Shown here: in pieces, positions 8,761-18,090 of the stretch
Layout: the number at the start of each line of letters is the position of its first letter
Position numbering within the stretch: the stretch's first letter is position 1
From: CALODL01 sp942492115
GTDB lineage: Bacteria; Planctomycetota; Phycisphaerae; UBA1845; CAIVHJ01
Reading direction: 5' to 3'
Assembly: GCA_942492115.1 (NCBI GenBank)
Contig: CALODL010000017.1
Coordinates: 62,001-126,000 of the forward strand
Length of the DNA: 64,000 bases
Notes under the pieces: generated by a model
The model's input: only the letters and a program-made list of their open reading frames with translations
The model's database searches: none
Told to the model about the DNA's origin: nothing
Made by a program: the position numbers and the translations under genes

Positions 8761-10809
8761 CTACTGGCCCTTGCGGCCCTGGTTCGCATCCTTCTTCTCG
8801 AGCTCCTCCGGCTCGACCGTGCCCTTCTTGCCCTGCTCCTCTTCGTACTCAGCCAGCCCCTCGGGAGCCGGGAATACCTTGTCGAAGTCGAGAGGCGGCT
8901 CGATGGACGCCGCAACGTCCCTGAACGCTTCGATGGCGCGGTAGCACCGCAGTTGAGTGCGGTTGTCCACCGCCCGCCACACCCGCGCTTTCATGACCAG
9001 GGCGTAGCGCCGGGGCATGGGGTAGTGCAACATGAAGCGCTGCAGCGAGTCGGCGTACATCTCCGGGAATGGCGGAATCAGTCGACGCTCCGTGCGCTCC
9101 ACTTTCTTGTCAGCCATGTATTTCTTGTGCGCATCGCGGGCCAGTTTGAACTGCACCTCGGCCACCTCGGGACGCATGAACGCGATGTTCAAGAAGCCCT
9201 GCTCGACCAGCGTATTGATGATCACCGGCCCGGTCTTGAAGCTCTGCACATCGTCCACGAAAAACGAGTAGACATAGTCCTCGAGCGGCTGGAGATATTG
9301 CTCCTGCATCGCACCGTTGGGTTCCCGATAGTTCTCACGGAGGTAGTCATAATAAAACTGTGCCCGCTCGCGCCGCCCCTCGAGGAACAACGTCCGCACC
9401 GAGACCATCAGGAAATTGACATGCCCCGATTTGAACAGCCGACCGGCCGGTCCCTCACGGTAGTAGCTCAAGGGGTCCTCGCCATCTCGCAGGGCTTCGG
9501 CCTGTTCGAGAAACAAGTCATGGGTCACGTCGATGAAGCGCGAATCGGGCATCAAGTGAATGTACGAATTGAATGGTTCCTTGAAATCAGGCTCGAGAAC
9601 CAACCGTCCGCGTTCAGCGCTGTCCTTGAGCGCAAACTGCACGAACCGGTTTGCATTCATTTCGATGTTCTCGTCGATCCCGATGGCATCCTTGCACACC
9701 TGCGTGCCATACCATGCCCAATACAGGCCGTGCGAGTAAACGCTACGCCAATCCAATGGACCAAAGCGCTCCATCAACTCGAGCATGACCTGGGGATCGA
9801 GCTTGTGCACCGCGAGCAGGACATGCGCGCGCGTCACCGTCAACAGACGGTCGACCGCGGAGGACAACGTGGTGTCGTTGATGACGGCCAGCGCATCGAG
9901 AACGACTGGGTCGATGGCCTGTTGATCCACGAGATCGAACACCTGCAGACCCTCGCGGTCGAAGCGGGCAACGAATTCGAGGAGTCCCTCGTCGGGCTCG
10001 ATGCCGTGCTGGGCCAGTTGATCGACGACAGTCTGCATCGAAGGCTCGGACGTGTCCTGACGGATGTACAAATCGAGTATGTCGCGACTGGTGCGCGGCC
10101 CGAGCGCTGCAAGTGCCGTGGCGGCTTCGGCGATCTTGCGAATCTCTCCGATGATTGCCGCGGTCCCTTCTTCCAGGGGTGGTTGCCCCAGGACGCGCTC
10201 CAGCTGCACACCGACATTGCGCTTGTAAGCCCAATGGTGGTCGTCCATGAAGTCGCCCATCTTGTGCAGGTAGTTCCACGCCAGCTCATAGTACAGATTG
10301 ATCGACTTGGGATTGTACGGGATACCCTTGTCACGCAGCAGTGTCGCGCCGGCCCACACCCAATGCCAACGCTCGCGTGACGTGTACGTGCCCACCGAGA
10401 TGTTGTACGCCATGTTCCAGGCCGCATGCTGCCACACCTTGGGGTAACGCGGCTGCAGCGTGCAAATCCATTCGCTCAGTTGCTGTAATTCGTAGTACTT
10501 GCCTTCTTCCTTGAGCTTCTCTCCGCGTGGCCACAGAAAATGAATGATCAATCCGCGAAAAGTTGAGAGCATTGCGGCTGGCAAGGTGACCCCGGGCGGC
10601 GCTTCGGCGAAGTTGGCCTCGGCGATCACGAGTTCCAGCTCGACGCGCTGACGCTGCAGGCTCGGCATGATGACCAGACCCGCGATGCTGACGCAGACGA
10701 TAGCGGTTGCGAGACACGCCACGCTGACGAGGCGATTGGCCCGCCGCAGGCGTTCTTTCTCTTCGACATGTTCGACGAGGCTGACTGTTGCCTGGCTCAC
10801 TGGATCCAT
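8761..10809 (-). CDS. Large membrane-anchored protein of unknown function, last gene of the SPFH/ABC operon
   Basis: A 682-residue protein with one transmembrane helix near residues 28-48 and a long, mostly helical soluble part. Residues about 85-150 contain a Trp/Tyr-rich stretch (HFLWPRGEKLKEEGKYYELQ, then WICTLQPRYPKVWQHAAWN) that resembles a degenerate tetratricopeptide arrangement. The C-terminus is highly charged. I do not recognise a named family. The ATG at 10809 lies 34 bp after the permease stop, so it is almost certainly co-transcribed with the ABC permease, ABC ATPase and SPFH genes. Topology suggests a large periplasmic domain held by an N-terminal anchor, possibly an accessory or scaffold for the transporter; that is inference from position only. 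Confidence 0.8.
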   Translation of the reverse strand: MDPVSQATVSLVEHVEEKERLRRANRLVSVACLATAIVCVSIAGLVIMPSLQRQRVELELVIAEANFAEAPPGVTLPAAMLSTFRGLIIHFLWPRGEKLKEEGKYYELQQLSEWICTLQPRYPKVWQHAAWNMAYNISVGTYTSRERWHWVWAGATLLRDKGIPYNPKSINLYYELAWNYLHKMGDFMDDHHWAYKRNVGVQLERVLGQPPLEEGTAAIIGEIRKIAEAATALAALGPRTSRDILDLYIRQDTSEPSMQTVVDQLAQHGIEPDEGLLEFVARFDREGLQVFDLVDQQAIDPVVLDALAVINDTTLSSAVDRLLTVTRAHVLLAVHKLDPQVMLELMERFGPLDWRSVYSHGLYWAWYGTQVCKDAIGIDENIEMNANRFVQFALKDSAERGRLVLEPDFKEPFNSYIHLMPDSRFIDVTHDLFLEQAEALRDGEDPLSYYREGPAGRLFKSGHVNFLMVSVRTLFLEGRRERAQFYYDYLRENYREPNGAMQEQYLQPLEDYVYSFFVDDVQSFKTGPVIINTLVEQGFLNIAFMRPEVAEVQFKLARDAHKKYMADKKVERTERRLIPPFPEMYADSLQRFMLHYPMPRRYALVMKARVWRAVDNRTQLRCYRAIEAFRDVAASIEPPLDFDKVFPAPEGLAEYEEEQGKKGTVEPEELEKKDANQGRKGQ

Positions 10810-10843
10810 TCCGTCATAGGGTAGACCTGCGCCTGGGAGGCGC

Positions 10844-12451
10844 TCAAATACTCAACTCGGCGACCTGTCTGCGGCGGAAACACACACACGCGGCCAACAG
10901 AAACGCAGTACACAACGCAGCCACAAGATACCCCAATGCCCGCAGGTCCCACATCAAGCTGACGTTGCGCCCGGCAACGAATACCTCAACGCCGTCATAC
11001 TGCGAAAAGGTCGGAATCAACCCGAATAACATGGTCAGGATCGGCTCGATCACGAACTGCGCCGGCCCCAGGGCACCCTGGCCCGGCGTGCCGAATCCCA
11101 GGGCACTCTTGACATACTCTCCACCAATCGCCAGGACGTAGAACCAGAAGGTCACGAGCGAAGCTACGGGGAACGACAACAGTGTCGCAGCAAAGACTCC
11201 AACCGCGGCGATCAGAACGACCCGGCACCATATGAGAAACATCGTGCGCATGAGATTGCCACCGAAACTGCCGATGACGTACAGAACTTCCATGCTGCCG
11301 GTCTCGAACGAGATGGTCGCACCGTGATGATTGCTGCGGGTACTCTCGAGGTTGCTGACTGCGACGTAAACCCGCCCGTTCTCGGATACCGCTGAGGCGG
11401 GAAAGCCGATGATGTGGTAGCGATCCATGATGTCCTTGCGCTGGATCGGAGGGGTCTGGATCGCGAGCTCCGGCGACGGGCCAAACTGCCAAGCGGACAG
11501 GATGGATTCGTCCGGCGCATAGCCCATGGCTTTGGCCTTGTAGCGCAGCTGCAACAGGTAAGTACTCTGCAGCGCGGCGACGCCCCCCGCACGGGTGATG
11601 CGTTCACCCAGGTCGCGGGCATCGTCGACATCCATGTCACGACGGATGGTCAACGGCGCCTCACGCAGCGCATCCGCGGCTTCATCCTCGTCGATGCCGC
11701 GCAGCTCGGAAATCAAGGCGATGAGCGGCGCGCGGTCGAACCCTGGCGGAATCCCGTTGATGACCAGGTTGTAGCGCGATTTCCAGTGTTCCGGAAGTAC
11801 GATGTCGCGAAACTCGTAAATCTGACGTCGCTCAGGCGGGACAATGCGATAGCGCCCCCCCAGTTCGGCATGCAACTCACGTTTGACCTGCTCGGCCTTC
11901 ATCTTGGTCGTGTCGCCATACCGGCCGTCTTCGACCATGCGCTGGAACAGACGCTCGACCTCTGCGGTCAGGTCAGGCACGTACAGTTTCGAGTTGGCCC
12001 GCGCGGTCATGACCTCGTGTTCGAGCGTATAGGGATCGAGATCATCCGAGTTGGGCTGCAGTGCGAGCACGCGGCCCATTCCGTAAATCCCCACACCCGC
12101 GAAGACCATCAAACCGGTCAGAACCCACACGACGCCGAGCCACTTCCCGACCACGTACTTCCAGCGTGGAACCGGCTTGGACAGCATGAGAAAAATCTGC
12201 CGGTTGGTCATTTCATCGGAAATCGACAGGCAACTGAGGAAGATGGCCAGAAAGCTGAGAATCATGCCCAGCGGGGTGAGAGACCAGGCCAGGAACGTCT
12301 GGACCGTCGACGAGACCAGTGCATCGTCGCGATACACGGCAATGGGCAAGCCCACGATGATGGCCAGGATCAGTCCGCCGAACGCCAGGACGACTTTCAT
12401 ACGGACAGCTTCGCGCATCGTGTGATGAGCGATTGTCGTCACCCTAGCCAC
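10844..12451 (-). CDS. ABC-2 type transporter permease with a large extracytoplasmic loop
   Basis: A 535-residue integral membrane protein. Three hydrophobic segments lie near residues 20-42, 50-77 and 98-127, a soluble region spans roughly 130-410, and several membrane helices follow to the C-terminus. SDEMTNRQIFLMLSKPVPRW matches the cytoplasmic coupling segment of NosY/ABC-2 permeases, which often reads 'E.e..t...llskPvsR'. The large loop is unusual for ABC-2 permeases, which commonly have short loops. The GTG start at 12451 overlaps the stop of the ABC ATPase by 8 bp, a sign of translational coupling and of a shared complex. It is likely an exporter or lipid/protein handling system in the inner membrane; the substrate is unknown. 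Confidence 0.85.
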   Translation of the reverse strand: MARVTTIAHHTMREAVRMKVVLAFGGLILAIIVGLPIAVYRDDALVSSTVQTFLAWSLTPLGMILSFLAIFLSCLSISDEMTNRQIFLMLSKPVPRWKYVVGKWLGVVWVLTGLMVFAGVGIYGMGRVLALQPNSDDLDPYTLEHEVMTARANSKLYVPDLTAEVERLFQRMVEDGRYGDTTKMKAEQVKRELHAELGGRYRIVPPERRQIYEFRDIVLPEHWKSRYNLVINGIPPGFDRAPLIALISELRGIDEDEAADALREAPLTIRRDMDVDDARDLGERITRAGGVAALQSTYLLQLRYKAKAMGYAPDESILSAWQFGPSPELAIQTPPIQRKDIMDRYHIIGFPASAVSENGRVYVAVSNLESTRSNHHGATISFETGSMEVLYVIGSFGGNLMRTMFLIWCRVVLIAAVGVFAATLLSFPVASLVTFWFYVLAIGGEYVKSALGFGTPGQGALGPAQFVIEPILTMLFGLIPTFSQYDGVEVFVAGRNVSLMWDLRALGYLVAALCTAFLLAACVCFRRRQVAELSI

Positions 12452-13607
12452 CGGTGTGGTCCTCCGGCTTGGACGTCAGCGAATCGAGAAAGCTGCGATC
12501 CCCTTCAGGCTCCCCTGCAGGCGCCGGGTCCGGGTCTGCTGACTGTGGTTCCGGTTCTTCCACTGGATCGGATTTGATCAATTCCTGGATGACCTCGGCC
12601 TTGGGCTCCGGCGCTGCGTCCACCGCAGGTGCTGCGACCGGCTGGGGCGCTGCGGCCGGCGCCGCAACAAGTTGGTCGATAATTGCCTCACCGTCATGCT
12701 CACTGAGAAAATCTGCGACCCCGCTACCGGCGCCGACTCCGCTGGTCGTCACCTCGGAAGCACGTGCGTTCTCGACGATCCGAATGAAGTAATTCTCGAG
12801 ACGTTCGGTTGGATGAGTGACCTCGATATCCGCTGCCGCATCCTGCCCGGCGATAGCCTTTCGTACGCGATCCAGAGTTTGCTCGGTCAACCGTGGAGCC
12901 TTGATCTGGGTCATCTCCTGTTGACTGAGCAACTCACCCACCCGGCCTGCGGCCTGGACTTGCCCACCATATAGAATGCACACACGATCACACACATCCT
13001 GCACGTCGGACAACAGGTGGCTCGACAAGAGTATGGTCTTGCCACGGCCCGCCAGTTCGCGGATCAACTGCTTGATCTGCCGTGTGCCCAGCGGGTCCAT
13101 ACCCGTAGTCGGTTCATCGAGGATCAGGAAATCGGGATCGTTGATCAGTGCCTGGGCCAGGCCGATGCGCCGGGCCATGCCCTTGGAATATTCTCCGATA
13201 CGACGGCGTGCCTGGTGCTGCAGGCCGACCATCTCGAGCAGCTTGTCAACGCGCTTGCGCCGCATGTCGCCGCCCTGATCGAATAGTTTGCCATACAGAT
13301 CAAGCGTTTCGCGGGCGTTCAGGAAGCGGTACAGATAGGACTCTTCGGGAAGATAGCCAATGCGTTCCTTGGTGGCGACATCGGTAGGTGGACGACCGAA
13401 AATACTGATACGCCCCTTCGTTGGATGAAGCAGGCCAAGTAACATCTTGATCGTCGTGCTCTTGCCCGAGCCATTGGGGCCGAGCAGGCCAAAGACCTCA
13501 CCCGGTTCGATATCGAGGTCGAGATCCTGGACGGCCACGACCTTGTCGCGGCGCCAGAAGTCCTTGAAGACTTTGGTCAGACCGATGGTATGAACGACCG
13601 ATTGCAT
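12444..13607 (-). CDS. ABC transporter ATP-binding protein with a proline/acid-rich C-terminal extension
   Basis: A 387-residue ATPase. It has Walker A GLLGPNGSGKST, the signature motif GEYSKGMARRIGLAQ, Walker B FLILDEPTTGMDP and the switch histidine in LLSSHLL. The nucleotide-binding domain ends near residue 230. The remaining ~155 residues form a tail rich in Ala, Pro and Glu, which is long compared with simple exporters. ATG 13607 starts directly before the family's first strand (HTIGLTKVF); a GTG at 13628 is also open. The stop codon overlaps the permease start by 8 bp, so the two are subunits of one transporter. It lies 38 bp after the HflK-like gene, in the same operon. Confidence 0.93.
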   Translation of the reverse strand: MQSVVHTIGLTKVFKDFWRRDKVVAVQDLDLDIEPGEVFGLLGPNGSGKSTTIKMLLGLLHPTKGRISIFGRPPTDVATKERIGYLPEESYLYRFLNARETLDLYGKLFDQGGDMRRKRVDKLLEMVGLQHQARRRIGEYSKGMARRIGLAQALINDPDFLILDEPTTGMDPLGTRQIKQLIRELAGRGKTILLSSHLLSDVQDVCDRVCILYGGQVQAAGRVGELLSQQEMTQIKAPRLTEQTLDRVRKAIAGQDAAADIEVTHPTERLENYFIRIVENARASEVTTSGVGAGSGVADFLSEHDGEAIIDQLVAAPAAAPQPVAAPAVDAAPEPKAEVIQELIKSDPVEEPEPQSADPDPAPAGEPEGDRSFLDSLTSKPEDHTGG

Positions 13608-13645
13608 GATGACATTCCGCACGGGCACGACCCGCGCGGTACTCC

Positions 13646-14956
13646 TTACTTCAGCTGCGGTTTGCCGCGAATGCGATCCACCTTGACATTCGAGAAGTCG
13701 CCTTCGGTCTTCTCCTCCGCTTCATACTTCCTGCGCTCCTGCTCGCGCAGCTCCTCCGGATCGGGGCCAATGCCCAAACGTATTTCCTTCTGGCCTTTGG
13801 GCAGGTAACGTTTGGTAATCCGCTCATTGGTCAAAATGTCCTCTTGCGCCTTGATCCAGATACGGCTGACCAGCAATTGCGGGTTGTGCTCGAACTCAGG
13901 CAGATAGGATTCGAACTCGAGGTAATCGGCCTTGATATCTTCGAGGGCCTGCTCACGGTAGCTGTAGGCGTTGCTCAAGATCTTACCGGCCAGGCCGGTG
14001 ACCAGAGGCCTGCGTGCATTACGATCGAGAATGGCATCCTCGATCGCGCGCATGGTCGTAGCCGCCGCGGCGCTGTCCGCTGCCCGGTCCTCCGTAACAT
14101 AATCGTTGAACATACTCTCGATTTTCGCATAGCCCATACCTGCAGTGGCGTTGAGGATCTCGAGACGCGTGCGCTTCGCCTCTTCGATATCTTCGTCCTT
14201 CTTGTTTTGAGCTTTGGTGACCTGTTCGAAAGCGAAGCGTGTCTGCACCGGCGGAATGGTCTCGACATCGATGCTGGCAATCGAAATCCCGCTGTCCAAT
14301 TCGGCAAGTTTCTCCCGCGCGCGACTGAGGACGCCTGCGCGAACGTCATCGATACGCGCCCGGATGACGTCGACTGCGTTCATCTGACCGATTGTTTCGA
14401 CGGCCGCATGAACGACTGCGTTCTCGATGAAGTCCACCGCCGCTGAATGCTCCGCGTCGTATATGTTTCGCACGAACTTGACCAGATCCTGGATTTCGTA
14501 AGTCACGATCCACCGTGCGTGAATCAATCCGCGATCGCCGGTCATGATCGAGCCGTCGAGCTGTGGGTCCAGCGGACCCGAACGGCGGACCTCGCGGGCG
14601 CTCTCCTGGCCCTCTTTGAGCTCAACGTACTGGGCCAACACTGTAGTGGTTCGCTTCTCGGCCACCGGAACACGGATGATCTCATCGAATGGGCGCGGCA
14701 GATTGAAATAAAACCCGCCCGGTCCCTGCTCATCCGGTTGCAGTTTGCCGAACCGCATGACGACGGCCTTCTCGTTCTGGTCGAGGATGACCGCGCCGCT
14801 GCACAGGTACAGAATGCCAACGATGATGATGATGAGCTTCAGAATCTTGAAGCTCGAGCGCAACGCCTCGTTCAGCGCCTCGCCTGCAGTGTCCGGCGCG
14901 CGTTCGAACGGATCGTGCGGCGCCGGGTCATCGTGATGATGGTGGTGCATGTGCAT
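13646..14956 (-). CDS. hflK: HflK-like SPFH membrane protein
   Basis: A 436-residue protein. A His-rich N-terminus (MHMHHHHHDD) precedes one transmembrane helix at about residues 36-58 and an SPFH/band 7 domain (EKAVVMRFGK, then PGGFYFNLPRPFDE), the FtsH-regulating HflK architecture. A helical C-terminal part follows. In proteobacteria HflK and HflC form a membrane-bound ring around the FtsH protease with a large periplasmic cage. ATG 14956 follows GGAG with 11 nt or AGCGGAG with 7 nt spacing and lies 4 bp after the HflC stop, so translation is probably coupled. The neighbours suggest a specialised HflKC pair linked to an ABC transporter; no ftsH is seen in the window. The symbol is by family. 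Confidence 0.87.
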   Translation of the reverse strand: MHMHHHHHDDPAPHDPFERAPDTAGEALNEALRSSFKILKLIIIIVGILYLCSGAVILDQNEKAVVMRFGKLQPDEQGPGGFYFNLPRPFDEIIRVPVAEKRTTTVLAQYVELKEGQESAREVRRSGPLDPQLDGSIMTGDRGLIHARWIVTYEIQDLVKFVRNIYDAEHSAAVDFIENAVVHAAVETIGQMNAVDVIRARIDDVRAGVLSRAREKLAELDSGISIASIDVETIPPVQTRFAFEQVTKAQNKKDEDIEEAKRTRLEILNATAGMGYAKIESMFNDYVTEDRAADSAAAATTMRAIEDAILDRNARRPLVTGLAGKILSNAYSYREQALEDIKADYLEFESYLPEFEHNPQLLVSRIWIKAQEDILTNERITKRYLPKGQKEIRLGIGPDPEELREQERRKYEAEEKTEGDFSNVKVDRIRGKPQLK

Positions 14957-14960
14957 CGTG

Positions 14961-15908
14961 TTACTCCGCTCCTGCTGTGGCACTGGCCGTAGAGGTCGCG
15001 CTCTCCGCTTGGAGTGCCGTCTGGCCGTCGATGATATTCAGCAACCAGCTTGGCCGCATGTCGAGATCATCGAGGATGATCGTGGAGCGATCCTTCAGTA
15101 TCCTGCGGGCGGCTTCGACACGGTCGAGGAACAGACGCAACTCGGGGTTCTTGTCGAATTTCGTGTAGTACTCGCCGACTTTCTTCTGGGCGTCGGCTTT
15201 GATCTCGTCAGCCAGCCGGTTCGACACCGCAAGGATGTTCTCGCTGATGGCGCTGGCCCGTGCGACAATGGCCTGCGCATCGGCCTGACCTTCAGCCTGG
15301 AACTTGGCCGCTTTGCTCTCTTCGCGCTTCTTCATGCGATTGAAAATCTCTTCGGTCACGTTCTTGGGGAAGCTCAAACGCCGAATGCCCAGATCGACGA
15401 CTTCGATTCCGGATTGCTCCTGGGCAATCGCGTTGACCCGATCGCGCAGGGTCCGCTCGATCTCTTCGAAGCGAAAGGCCTCTTTGTCGGTATTGACCAG
15501 ATCCGACAAGGTGTACTGCGCCAGCACGCTCTTCTTTTCTGACTGAATCATGGTCTTGAGTTTCGTGGAGGCATCACGTTCGCTGGCCGAGGTGATGTGG
15601 AACTTGTAGGCGTCGCCGACCTTCCAACAGGTATACGTCGTCACCAGAATGTTCTGGCTGTCCTTGGTCTGCGTTTCCTCGTACGTATCCTCGAGTACGC
15701 GGACGCGCTTGTCGGTGATGACGACACTCTGGAACGGCCACGGGGCCTTCCATTTCAAACCGGGTTCGGTAATGACGTTGTCCTGGGTAAACTTCCCGCG
15801 CGTCTTGAGTACCGCAACCTCGGTCGAACGCACTTGAAACGTGCACATGTAGGTCACGAAGATAAGCAGCAAGAACGCCGCGCCGATGATGGTAATGAGT
15901 TTGTTCAT
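14961..15908 (-). CDS. hflC: HflC-like SPFH membrane protein
   Basis: A 315-residue protein of normal HflC length. A transmembrane helix near residues 4-24 is followed by the SPFH domain (TEVAVLKTRGK, then EPGLKWKAPWPFQSVV), and FRFEEIERTLRDRVN and GIEVVDLGIRRLSFPKNVTE are typical HflC segments. The helical region RMKKREESKAAKFQAEGQAD is the family's long coiled-coil stretch. The ATG at 15908 follows AAGG with 8 nt spacing. It lies between an N-terminally extended SPFH protein and HflK in one operon. The complex should be a membrane ring whose bulk is on the outer face of the inner membrane; the modulation of FtsH is known for the family and not shown here. Confidence 0.9.
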   Translation of the reverse strand: MNKLITIIGAAFLLLIFVTYMCTFQVRSTEVAVLKTRGKFTQDNVITEPGLKWKAPWPFQSVVITDKRVRVLEDTYEETQTKDSQNILVTTYTCWKVGDAYKFHITSASERDASTKLKTMIQSEKKSVLAQYTLSDLVNTDKEAFRFEEIERTLRDRVNAIAQEQSGIEVVDLGIRRLSFPKNVTEEIFNRMKKREESKAAKFQAEGQADAQAIVARASAISENILAVSNRLADEIKADAQKKVGEYYTKFDKNPELRLFLDRVEAARRILKDRSTIILDDLDMRPSWLLNIIDGQTALQAESATSTASATAGAE

Positions 15909-15930
15909 GGATTTGCCTTGTATTCTTACC

Positions 15931-15946
15931 GCCGGCCCCGGCCGGC
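15931..15946. other. Short GC-rich inverted repeat between two SPFH genes
   Basis: Two 7-base arms (15931-15937 and 15940-15946) pair perfectly with a 2-nt loop in the 49-bp gap between the extended SPFH gene and hflC. It could modulate the relative expression of the two genes; there is no T-run. Confidence 0.35.
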
Positions 15947-15957
15947 ACAGCGTTTTG

Positions 15958-17982
15958 TTACTGGCCCTGTTCGAGAATCTCGATGCCTGCAGACTCTTCT
16001 TCGTTCATTTCGAAGATGATTCGCGTTTCTTCCGTATCGACAAGCAGGACGTACTTGCGAACTTTGTCGAGCTCCGAGGACAACGTGTGCAGAAGTTTCC
16101 TGGTCTTGTACAGCTCGGGGGAAGCGTCGTAGGCGACAAGTTCGAGCTCGAAAGTCCCGGCCTTCGAGGCTGCAGCGCTGACGCTCTTCAACGATTCCGC
16201 CCGGGCCCTGGACAGGACCTCGCCGGCGTGGCCCTGGACAGCAAGGAACGCGCCATCACCGAGGAACATGGTCCGCAGATCATCGTCGTCCGCGTCCGCA
16301 CTCGCTCCGCCAAGTCGCTCGATCTGGTTGTTGATACGCTCGGCCAACTCGACATCGCCGGCGACCTTGATGAGCTCACGGTCATACTGAATGCGGGCGG
16401 CCTGAATGAGGGTTTCGCGCTGCTGTTCGGCCGTGGCCACTTGCTGGAAGGTCGCGGCGACACCCGACTCGGTCGGCGGATGGATCTCCTGCAGACCGAC
16501 ATACATCACTTCCAACCCCAACCCGAGTTCGTCGACCTTGGATTGAATTGCACTCTTCAGATGGCTCGCGACTGCGCCCCGTTGTTCCGCCATGATCCGC
16601 GAGTAGTCAAAGTGCACCGCCTCCCGCGCCAGTTCACGAGCCGCGACATCGCGGAGCATTTTGTCCGGGTCGGAGTAGTTGTACAGGTAATCGGCCACCT
16701 CGGTCCGACGGACGCGATACTGCACCGGCATCGAGATGCGCAGGATGCTGACCGGCACGCCACTGTCGTTGGCACTCTGGTCTTCGGTGGCGACGAGAAC
16801 ATCGACGGCGGGTACGAATGTGTGCTCTTCGGTCCACGTAATGACGACGTCCCCGTCCTCGTCGTGGTCATCGTCGGTCCCCGACGCCTCCCCGATAATG
16901 GTTTCCCGAATTTGCTCGACGTTGGCCTTGCGGACAACCTCACAGGGCCACGGCCACTTGAAGTACAACCCCGGTCCCAGCTGGCTGTGCTGGCGCCCCC
17001 AGCGTTCGAGCACGCCGATTTCATTGGCGTCGACCATGATGATGCTGGTCATGCCGATCAGGACGACCACGGAAACGGCCGCCAGACGGACGACGTTTTC
17101 CTGCAGCGTCTTGTAGAACCAGGTGGTGCTGACTTCAAAGCCGAACTGGTAATTGACTGCGTCCGCAATGGACTTGGCGATGCCGCCAGGCTCGGAAATG
17201 AGGCCGAGCAGTCGACTCTCGAACGCCGGCCGCAGGGCTTCACCGGCCAATCGTGGGCGATAGAAATCGAGAATGAAGTTCACCGCGAACTCGAGCGCCA
17301 GCAACCCGACGAGCACGCCCACCACCTTGGCCACCACGCGTTCGACGTATGGCACGTTGTCGGACAGGGCCAGGGCAACGACAAGAACCAGGCAGATCAT
17401 CGCGTTGCCGAAAAGGTAGACGGCCCCAGCCTTGAGCATTCGCCAGTGGGGCTCGCGACTCATGCCGCCGACGTAACGCGAAAACAAGAACGCAACGAAG
17501 GCTACGCCGCCGATGACGAACATCGTCAGTTTGGCGTGCTGCACAGGGCGCCAATCCACGGCGTCCAGATCGAGCGCCAGGAGGACCCACGTCTGCAAGT
17601 TGAGGAACCCGAGGGCCACGATAGTGGTCAACACGAAGAAACCCAGCACCCAGCGATACATCCAACGCAACCGCCGTTGCTGCGCCAGGAACTCCTCGCC
17701 CTCCAGCTCGAACAGTCCCGTCGAGTGGATGCCCTCCCGCTGCTCACGCAGGGCTTCGGTTTCGAGCAGCTCTCGGGCTACGCGGGTTCGCTGATAGTAG
17801 ATGAGCAGCAGGGCGAACCAGATGCCGCTTCCGGCCGCCACGTACTTGGCCGTCACGAAGACCGCGATTGAATCGCTCGTGCTCGCGACCACCAGCAGTA
17901 TGGTGCCGATGAGGGCCTGCAGGACCCAGCCAGCGAAGGCCACGTTGCGGGCTCGCCGTTCAGATGTGATTTCGCTTACCAT
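15958..17982 (-). CDS. SPFH protein with an N-terminal multi-helix membrane domain (HflK-like)
   Basis: A 674-residue protein, about twice the size of ordinary HflK. The first ~300 residues contain seven or so hydrophobic segments (for example WVLQALIGTILLVV, GIWFALLLIYY, FVIGGVAFVAFLF, AMICLVLVVALAL). A further helix (AVSVVVLIGMTSIIMV) then leads into an SPFH domain (NEIGVLERWGR, GPGLYFKWPWPCEVV) and a long C-terminal helical region containing an acidic Asp cluster. ATG 17982 follows GAGGA by 12 bases and is chosen over a TTG at 17991. It is the first gene of the operon, divergent from the permease at 18091 with 108 bp between. Such a domain combination may be a planctomycete speciality; I infer a membrane scaffold role. 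It is not the canonical HflK. Confidence 0.85.
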   Translation of the reverse strand: MVSEITSERRARNVAFAGWVLQALIGTILLVVASTSDSIAVFVTAKYVAAGSGIWFALLLIYYQRTRVARELLETEALREQREGIHSTGLFELEGEEFLAQQRRLRWMYRWVLGFFVLTTIVALGFLNLQTWVLLALDLDAVDWRPVQHAKLTMFVIGGVAFVAFLFSRYVGGMSREPHWRMLKAGAVYLFGNAMICLVLVVALALSDNVPYVERVVAKVVGVLVGLLALEFAVNFILDFYRPRLAGEALRPAFESRLLGLISEPGGIAKSIADAVNYQFGFEVSTTWFYKTLQENVVRLAAVSVVVLIGMTSIIMVDANEIGVLERWGRQHSQLGPGLYFKWPWPCEVVRKANVEQIRETIIGEASGTDDDHDEDGDVVITWTEEHTFVPAVDVLVATEDQSANDSGVPVSILRISMPVQYRVRRTEVADYLYNYSDPDKMLRDVAARELAREAVHFDYSRIMAEQRGAVASHLKSAIQSKVDELGLGLEVMYVGLQEIHPPTESGVAATFQQVATAEQQRETLIQAARIQYDRELIKVAGDVELAERINNQIERLGGASADADDDDLRTMFLGDGAFLAVQGHAGEVLSRARAESLKSVSAAASKAGTFELELVAYDASPELYKTRKLLHTLSSELDKVRKYVLLVDTEETRIIFEMNEEESAGIEILEQGQ

Positions 17983-18090
17983 GCTAGACAATCATCCTCG
18001 TAGTACTGCTGATTGCGAAGTTCCTGATCCTGTTTCGATAGTGGCGAACCGCAGCGCCTCGACCGCCGTAATCGCTATGAGAAAGTCACC

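Noticed and set aside
8953..10380. 475-codon open frame on the plus strand
   Set aside because: It lies wholly opposite the 8761-10809 gene, which has a good start and operon context; the plus-strand peptide has unusual composition.
15886..17871. 661-codon open frame on the plus strand
   Set aside because: It is the antisense of the extended SPFH gene (15958-17982), a by-product of high GC; the protein lacks any family character.
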